Assembly: GCA_963665195.1 (NCBI GenBank)
Contig: OY762070.1
Coordinates: 4,154,001-4,218,000 of the forward strand
From: VXYL01 sp963665195
GTDB lineage: Bacteria > Pseudomonadota > Gammaproteobacteria > Pseudomonadales > Azotimanducaceae
Direction: 5' to 3'
Length of the DNA: 64,000 nucleotides
In this document: positions 59,125 through 64,000 of the stretch, one piece after another
How positions within the stretch are numbered: the first letter of the stretch is position 1
Layout: the number at the start of each line of letters is the position of its first letter
Program-made: the position numbers and the translations under genes
The notes under the pieces: generated by a model
Told to the model about the DNA's origin: nothing
Database searches by the model: none
The model's input: the letters and a program-made list of their open reading frames with translations, nothing else

Positions 59125-60825
59125 TCAGAGCTCGCGCACGACGCGGAAGCCGCGCGATTCGTTCGGCCCGGTGCTGAATTGGCGGAAGCTCACCGTGGCT
59201 TCCTCCGGCGCCGAGTTCCAGTCGCCGCCGCGCACCACGCGCGTCTCGCAATCGCCGCCGCGCGGGTCTGCCGTCCTCGGCGCGTCGCGGTAGTCGGCGT
59301 GCCAGCAATCCTGCACCCACTCCTTGGCATTGCCAAGCATGTCGTGGACGCCGAAGGCGTTGGCCTTGTAGCTGCCGACCGGCGCGAGCCCTAATGCGCC
59401 GTCGGAGCAGTTTGCGGTGCTGTACTTGCGGTAGCGCCCGGCGAGCGTTTCGTCGGCGATGTTGGCGTGTTCGCATAGCGCCGTCGGGTCGAAGGGGTGC
59501 GGCGCCGTGCTGCCGGCGCGGGCCGCGTACTCCCACTCCGCCTCGCTCGGCAGCCGGTAGCGCTGCTTGGTCTCTGCGCTGAGCCAGCGCAGATAGTCAT
59601 TCGCCTCGGTCCAGGCCACCGCTGTTTCCGGCAGCGCTGCATCCGTGCCCCGGGATTGAAAGCGCCCGAACTCCGCGCCGGTTAGCTCGAAGACACCGAT
59701 GGCGAACGGCTGTGTGACCGTCACCGTGCGCGTCGGCCGTTCGTCCGCAGGCCCATCGGGGGTGCCCATCCGGAAGGTCCCAGCAGCGACCACCACGAGA
59801 AGCGGCCCCTCGCCGCCGGAAGCCAGCGCGTCGCGGAAGCGGCGACCGGGTTCGACGTCGAACGCCGCCATGCGGATGGCATGGGCTTGCGGGCCGGGGC
59901 GAAGCTCGATGCGCCTCATGTAGTCGCGATAGCCGATGGCGCGCGCCTCGATGGTCACCGGCCCAGTCGGAATGCGCCGTTCGCCTGCGTAGGGGAACGT
60001 CCGCCACTGGCCGCCCTGCTCGAAGCTGAGCGTCACGCTCGCCGACGGCGGCTCGACGGCGACGCGCAATGCGCCATGCAGACGCTCGAGAGAAACGCTG
60101 CGCTGATTGCGGCCGACGCGCACCGCCATCTCGAAGGTCTGCGGTGCGAAGCCGTGGTGCCTGACGCGGAAACGGTGCTTTCCCGGGGGAAACTCAACGC
60201 CCGGCCGGTACTCCTCCTCGCGGTCCAGGATCACCACTTGGGCATCGCTCGGCGTCAGCGACAGGAAGATCGCGCCGAGCGGCAGGCGTTCGAGCTCGAA
60301 GGTCGCGATCGCGAGTTCCCGCGGCAGCACCGCCACGGTCAGCGTCTTCGTCTGCCGCCCCGGCAACGTCGCGGAGACGGTGTAGGCGCCGGTGGGGTAG
60401 GAGGCGAACTCCACGGGCGCGGCAGTCGCGAGCGGTTCCCCGTCGATGGCCACGGCCGCGCCGCGCGGATTGCTGACGATGCGCAGCGCCCCCGTCGCGG
60501 GCTGGAACGTGCCATGCACCGTGCGGCGTTCGTCGCGCGCGAGTTCGATGCGCTGCGCTTCGGCCTCGTGGAAGCGGTGCTCGAAGCGCACGACCGTCGA
60601 TCCCGGCCGCACTGCCACGGCGTGTAGCGGCGTCTCGCCGACCGCGTCGCCATTGACGAGCGCAGTCGCTCCCATCGGGTCGCTGGTGAGGTCGAGGAGC
60701 GCGGTGCCTAGCAGCAGCCGCGGGCCGAGGCCGTCGGCGAACCAATCCACCGCCAGCAGCCCCGCAAGGGCCGCGGCGAGCAGCCACTTCAGGCCCCGAC
60801 TGTCCCCTCTGCGCCTTGGTTCCAT
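59125..60825 (-). CDS. PEGA-domain protein with C-terminal SUMF1/formylglycine-generating-enzyme domain
   Basis: ATG 60825 opens 566 residues. After a basic stretch and one N-terminal membrane helix (LKWLLAAALAGLLAVDWF) there are three to four PEGA-like beta-units, e.g. LDLTSDPMGATALVNGDAVG and LRIVSNPRGAAVAIDGEPLA followed by SYPTGAYTVSATLPGRQTKT. The last ~220 residues are a SUMF1/FGE domain: VVVAAGTFRMGTPDGPADER, RYRLPSEAEWEYAARAGSTA, ANAFGVHDMLGNAKEWVQDC and VVRGGDWNSAPEEAT. It is anchored to the inner membrane with the domains outside. The domain may act on a substrate protein, or only bind; the active-site cysteine pair is not obvious. The lipoprotein-like gene downstream is the likely partner. 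Confidence 0.9.
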   Translation of the reverse strand: MEPRRRGDSRGLKWLLAAALAGLLAVDWFADGLGPRLLLGTALLDLTSDPMGATALVNGDAVGETPLHAVAVRPGSTVVRFEHRFHEAEAQRIELARDERRTVHGTFQPATGALRIVSNPRGAAVAIDGEPLATAAPVEFASYPTGAYTVSATLPGRQTKTLTVAVLPRELAIATFELERLPLGAIFLSLTPSDAQVVILDREEEYRPGVEFPPGKHRFRVRHHGFAPQTFEMAVRVGRNQRSVSLERLHGALRVAVEPPSASVTLSFEQGGQWRTFPYAGERRIPTGPVTIEARAIGYRDYMRRIELRPGPQAHAIRMAAFDVEPGRRFRDALASGGEGPLLVVVAAGTFRMGTPDGPADERPTRTVTVTQPFAIGVFELTGAEFGRFQSRGTDAALPETAVAWTEANDYLRWLSAETKQRYRLPSEAEWEYAARAGSTAPHPFDPTALCEHANIADETLAGRYRKYSTANCSDGALGLAPVGSYKANAFGVHDMLGNAKEWVQDCWHADYRDAPRTADPRGGDCETRVVRGGDWNSAPEEATVSFRQFSTGPNESRGFRVVREL

Positions 60826-60944
60826 GCCGCCATGTTAAGAGACCGTGCCGCCGCTGGGTGGCCGAGGGCAGCGCATCGTCGGTTACAAGTTCGCCGCGCC
60901 TCTGCCATACTCGCGGCCACTTTCAACGCACTTGGAGCGACGCG

Positions 60945-61241
60945 ATGAGCGATGCGAACGGGGTTTGGGAAACGGTCACCAACACGCCGATGGGCCAGCA
61001 GAAGGGCACCTTGACGCTGAACGTGGACGGCGACAAGGTCACCGGCACGATGGCGGGGGCGCAAGGCACCATGGACATCGACGGAACCGCCGACGGCAAC
61101 GCCGTGAACTGGAAGTTGAACGTGACGAACCCCATGCCGATGACGCTGGAGTTCGACCTCAAGGCGGACGGCGACGACATCAGCGGCAACGTCAAGACCA
61201 GCTTCGGCAACTTCCCGCTAAGCGGTAGCCGCCAGAGCTGA
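60945..61241 (+). CDS. Small hypothetical beta-rich protein
   Basis: ATG 60945 follows TTGGAGCGACGCG. 98 residues: SDANGVWETVTNTPMGQQKG, TLTLNVDGDKVTGTMAGAQG, VNWKLNVTNPMPMTLEFDLK and ISGNVKTSFGNFPLSGSRQS. It looks like a compact beta-barrel of the type used by small lipocalin-like or fatty-acid-binding-like bacterial proteins ('W......P.G.......l......ltGt...'). Strictly, the function is unknown. It lies 7 bases before the GST gene and is probably co-transcribed. Confidence 0.7.
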   Translation: MSDANGVWETVTNTPMGQQKGTLTLNVDGDKVTGTMAGAQGTMDIDGTADGNAVNWKLNVTNPMPMTLEFDLKADGDDISGNVKTSFGNFPLSGSRQS

Positions 61242-61248
61242 AGCCGCC

Positions 61249-62229
61249 ATGGCCGAGAGCTACACCGTCATCGGCTCCGAGGAGTCGCCGTATTCGGTGA
61301 AGGTGCGCTCGTACTTCCGCTACAAGGGCATCGCCCACGAGTGGCGGGGGCGCGACGAGGCGCAGGAACTCTTCGCGCGGCACGCCCGGCTGCCGCTGAT
61401 CCCGCTGGTGGTGACGCCCGACGATACCGGGATGCAGGACTCGACGCCCATCATCGAGAAGATGGAGCAGGCGGTCCCGGAACCCGGCATCGACCCGCCG
61501 GGTACCGTCGCCGCCTTCGTCTCGGCGCTGATCGAGGAGTTCGGCGACGAGTGGGGCAACAAGTGGATGTTCCACATGCGCTGGGCGCGCGAGATCGACC
61601 AGCTGACGGTGTCGCGCCGCTTCGCAGCGAACGCCGGCGGGGACGTGGAAGCGCGCGCCCAGGCCATCCGCGAGCGTATGGTGCCGCGGGTGTGGTTCGT
61701 CGGCTCCAACGACACCACCGCGCCGCTCATCGAGCGGAGCCTTGCCGAAGCGCTGCCCATCCTCGACGCGCACTTGGCCAGTCGCCCCTACCTCTTCGGC
61801 GCCCGGCCCGCCTTCGGCGACTTCGGGCTGTGGGGGCAGATATACGAGGCCGGTCGGGATCCGACTGCCGGCGAGATGGTGCGCGAGGCACCCAATGTGG
61901 TGGCTTGGGTGGAGCGGATGCTGAGCCCGCAGAGCCTCGGCGAGTTCGAGCCCTGGGCGGATGTCGCGCCGACTCTCACGCCGCTCTTGACCGAGCTGAT
62001 CGGCGGATGGTTCCTGCCTTGGAGCGTCGCCAATGCCCGCGCCATCGCCGCCGGCGACGACGATTTCGACGTGACACTGAAAGGCAATCGCTGGACGCAG
62101 AAGCCGCAGAAGTACCACGCCCGCAGCCTCGGCGCGCTCAAGGCGAAGTACGCGGCGGTCGCGGGCGATGCGGAGCTCGACGCGCTGCTCGAAACGACCG
62201 GCTGCAAGCAGCACCTCGCTCAGGCCTGA
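61249..62229 (+). CDS. Glutathione S-transferase family protein
   Basis: ATG 61249 opens 326 residues: AESYTVIGSEESPYSVKVRS, YFRYKGIAHEWRGRDE, LPLIPLVVTPDDTGMQDSTP and IIEKMEQAVPEPGI, the thioredoxin-fold N-domain with S-P-Y-S at the catalytic turn and the QDSTPI glutathione-binding segment. The C-terminal helical domain has RPYLFGARPAFGDFGLWGQI and continues ~120 residues longer than standard GSTs. It may conjugate or reduce small electrophiles. Family typing within GSTs is not possible by eye. Confidence 0.85.
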   Translation: MAESYTVIGSEESPYSVKVRSYFRYKGIAHEWRGRDEAQELFARHARLPLIPLVVTPDDTGMQDSTPIIEKMEQAVPEPGIDPPGTVAAFVSALIEEFGDEWGNKWMFHMRWAREIDQLTVSRRFAANAGGDVEARAQAIRERMVPRVWFVGSNDTTAPLIERSLAEALPILDAHLASRPYLFGARPAFGDFGLWGQIYEAGRDPTAGEMVREAPNVVAWVERMLSPQSLGEFEPWADVAPTLTPLLTELIGGWFLPWSVANARAIAAGDDDFDVTLKGNRWTQKPQKYHARSLGALKAKYAAVAGDAELDALLETTGCKQHLAQA

Positions 62230-62244
62230 CGCGAGGGCGAGACG

Positions 62245-63369
62245 ATGGCAATGCACCCCGGACACCACTCCGTCGTCCTCGCCGCCATGGCTGACGGCAT
62301 CGGCGACCTTTCCTTCCTCAGCGAAGAATGGGTAGTGGCCGCGACCGAGGCGCTGGCCGGCGCTGTGGCTCGCCACTCGGCAGGCTTGACCGACCTAGGC
62401 GCGTTCACCCTCTGCGAAGTGGCCCACAATCCGCCCGCGTACCTGCGCGTCGGCGGCAAGCTCGCCTGGCACTGCCGCTTCGACGGCCCCACCGTGCGGG
62501 TAGGGGCCGAGGAACTCCCGGCGGCCGAGTGCGACCTCAAGATCGAAGGCGACCACTCGATCATGAGCAACATGGCTCGCCTGCAATACACGGGCCGCAA
62601 CCCGCAGGTAGTGGCCGCAGCCCAGGCAAGGCTCGGCAAGCTGTCCCGTTGGCAGATGCACGGCGCGCTGCCGACCCACCCGGTGCTCGGCGTCGTGCTG
62701 CGGACGCTCCACGACGCGATGGCCGCGCGCACCATGCCGCGCTTCGTCTTCATGACCCCGGAATGGGTCAGTTCCGCGCGCCACATCGTCACCACCCGAG
62801 CGATGTCGGCGAAGTACGCTTACGGCCTCAAGGACATCGCCTACACCTTCAGCGAAGAGTTCACCGACACCCCGGCCTACGCCTTCCCGGACGGCGCCCA
62901 CGGCGGCTTCTGGATCCGCGCCGATCATGGCCAAGTCACCATCGGCGCCGGCCCGCTGCCGAAGGAACTCGAACCGGCGGACGCCCTCACCAAGGGCGCA
63001 TACACGCCCGTCGTGCCCGTCGGTCGAACGGTGAACGCGGCGATGACGGACGAAGACAAGGCCGAGCAAGCCGCCTACAGCAAGTCCGCCTTCCGCCGCG
63101 ATGCCGAGACCAAGCAGCCGCCGGTGACGCAGACCTCCCCGTCCGGCAACGGTCCACCGCCCCCGGAGCTAGGCCGCGTGCTGGTGGTCCTGCACGACGA
63201 ACTCTCGAAGCGAACCTCCGGCGAACTGCCGTCCGACTTCGACGCCGGGGTCAAGCCAGAATGGGCAACGCCCCAGCGCTTCGACCGGGACCCCGGATAC
63301 GACCCGTCCTGGCTGCGGTACGACGAGGTGGACATCTACGGCGAACTCCTGAACTGCCCTGGTGTATAG
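62245..63369 (+). CDS. Hypothetical protein (374 aa)
   Basis: ATG 62245, 15 bases after the GST stop. It reads MHPGHHSVVLAAMADGIGDL, EWVVAATEALAGAVARHSAG and GKLAWHCRFDGPTVRVGAEE, then IEGDHSIMSNMARLQYTGRN. The N-terminal ~150 residues recall SCP2-like sterol-carrier or MaoC-side folds seen in lipid enzymes, and a proline-rich linker (QPPVTQTSPSGNGPPPP) separates a short C-terminal part. No firm family. Its final codons overlap the 3' end of a truncated antitoxin on the other strand, so the C-terminus may be altered. Confidence 0.6.
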   Translation: MAMHPGHHSVVLAAMADGIGDLSFLSEEWVVAATEALAGAVARHSAGLTDLGAFTLCEVAHNPPAYLRVGGKLAWHCRFDGPTVRVGAEELPAAECDLKIEGDHSIMSNMARLQYTGRNPQVVAAAQARLGKLSRWQMHGALPTHPVLGVVLRTLHDAMAARTMPRFVFMTPEWVSSARHIVTTRAMSAKYAYGLKDIAYTFSEEFTDTPAYAFPDGAHGGFWIRADHGQVTIGAGPLPKELEPADALTKGAYTPVVPVGRTVNAAMTDEDKAEQAAYSKSAFRRDAETKQPPVTQTSPSGNGPPPPELGRVLVVLHDELSKRTSGELPSDFDAGVKPEWATPQRFDRDPGYDPSWLRYDEVDIYGELLNCPGV

Positions 63370-63453
63370 CTCGCTACGCGAGACGCCCAGCACCTCCCCC
63401 GTCTGCTCAGCGGCTTCGAACACCTCGTCGCGAATGGACACCGTGGTCTTCAT
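63336..63453 (-). pseudogene. RHH-type antitoxin, 3'-truncated
   Basis: ATG 63453 opens KTTVSIRDEVFEAAEQTGEV, then LGVSRSELYTRAVQEF. 'MKTTVSI.DEVFE.AE.....G.SRS.LY..A..E(F/Y)' is the ribbon-helix-helix antitoxin of VapB/MazE-associated type. The match ends near 63336, where the open frame continues through the opposite-strand coding sequence, so the C-terminal part that would bind a toxin is missing. No toxin gene adjoins. Confidence 0.6.
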
Positions 63454-63529
63454 GTCGGCATTGTGGGTCGCCGACACTCCGCAAAGGCACGCGCTGTCCT
63501 GTCGACAAGGGATCGCAGAGCTGGTCGCT

Positions 63530-64000
63530 TCACGCCGCGGTCACCCGGTTCGAGTGGTAGCCCCGGGCTTCGGCCCACGCCGGCGTCACCAAGCCGCGTT
63601 CCCGTAGCTGCGCCATCTCCTTGGTCAGCAACCCGCGCTCGCGCTGCGTTTCTTCCTCGTCGCGGAAGGGTCCCGGCCTAACGGCCAGCGCGTCTCGCGT
63701 GGCGTCGAAGTCGAAGGCGTGGGTGCCTAGCGCCCTCAGCACGACCAGCTCCGTCAGCGAGTAAGCGTCGTCCTCGCGGCTGAAGCGCATCGGCTCGGCC
63801 AGCACCAGGGCCATGTTGGCGATGAAACGCGGACGTGGGGACGGGTTGACGCTCACGCGGTGCAGCATGTACGGGTGCAGCAGCGCCATGTCGCCGGCCT
63901 CGCCAGTGAGTTCGCGGAACTCGCTGCATTGCTCGATAAGGCCGGGGATCAGGTAGCCGGCGCCTTGCACGCTGTCCGGGTGCAGCCCGGCCGGAATGCC
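63530..64000 (-). CDS. Phytanoyl-CoA dioxygenase (PhyH) family protein (5' partial)
   Basis: The frame is open to the right edge, so only the C-terminal ~156 residues are seen: GLHPDSVQGAGYLIPGLIEQ, LTGEAGDMALLHPYMLHRVS and VNPSPRPRFIANMALVLAEP. The GD..L.(H)......HR...N.S...R....N pattern holds the distal His ligand and the Arg that binds 2-oxoglutarate. Its C-terminal region is charged (EEETQRERGLLTKEMAQLRE). A second family member lies at 41287. The upstream part (first iron ligands) is outside the window. Confidence 0.75.
   Translation of the reverse strand, partial: GIPAGLHPDSVQGAGYLIPGLIEQCSEFRELTGEAGDMALLHPYMLHRVSVNPSPRPRFIANMALVLAEPMRFSREDDAYSLTELVVLRALGTHAFDFDATRDALAVRPGPFRDEEETQRERGLLTKEMAQLRERGLVTPAWAEARGYHSNRVTAA

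Overview
The window is GC-rich and shows ordinary bacterial gene structure (SD-led ORFs, GTG/TTG starts, 4-bp overlaps between coupled genes). The metabolic genes are of types common in uncultured marine or host-associated proteobacteria: CaiB/BaiF CoA-transferases, phytanoyl-CoA-type dioxygenases, a PQQ dehydrogenase, an N-acyl-D-amino-acid deacylase, a YejA-like binding protein, an ankyrin protein and dimeric dUTPase. An uncultured, possibly host-associated proteobacterium, perhaps a gammaproteobacterium, is the best guess. This is inferred from gene types only; no rRNA, tRNA or CRISPR array was seen.

Layout. 1-3.8 kb: the 3' part of a permease/M1-peptidase-like gene and a Uma2 gene. 3.8-22 kb: a decayed accessory zone. 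It holds five clear remnants and one doubtful scrap of a polysaccharide flippase gene, scattered pieces of an integrase-core transposase, two CoA-transferase stubs, three copies or part-copies of a DUF4365 nuclease gene and its partner, a HEPN pair, a frameshifted PLD-like gene beside a membrane protein, and a large nuclease-STAND NTPase (14.7-18.9 kb). 22-27.4 kb: a methyltransferase and a three-gene surface-polysaccharide operon (two GT4 glycosyltransferases around an intact flippase). 27.9-33.3 kb: an ISNCY-like element and a second fragment of it, enclosing an unknown three-gene cassette, then IS21 remains. 33.5-38 kb: a duplicated toxin-antitoxin block (BrnT/BrnA plus AbiEi-like DUF6088) in which every toxin is broken or lost.

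38.2-64 kb is largely intact housekeeping and catabolic sequence: a PQQ dehydrogenase with a decayed partial duplicate, a dioxygenase, an AAA ATPase coupled to a small PD-(D/E)xK-like protein (candidate defence pair), ankyrin protein, GPH-type sugar symporter, YejA-like binding protein, a PLP decarboxylase and D-aminoacylase pair, a monooxygenase, Zn-dehydrogenase, macrodomain, dUTPase, RRM protein, Lon, a PEGA/SUMF1 protein with a putative lipoprotein, GST, and a dioxygenase running off the right edge.

The best candidates for undescribed biology are (a) the DUF4365 pair, present in three states of decay with a conserved promoter, (b) the ATPase/nuclease-like pair at 42.2-44.2 kb, (c) the large NTPase at 14.7-18.9 kb, and (d) the IS-bounded three-gene cassette at 30.1-32.0 kb. 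Many accessory genes differ from an open frame by one base. Real decay fits the duplicated, truncated context, but assembly indels cannot be excluded from the sequence alone.
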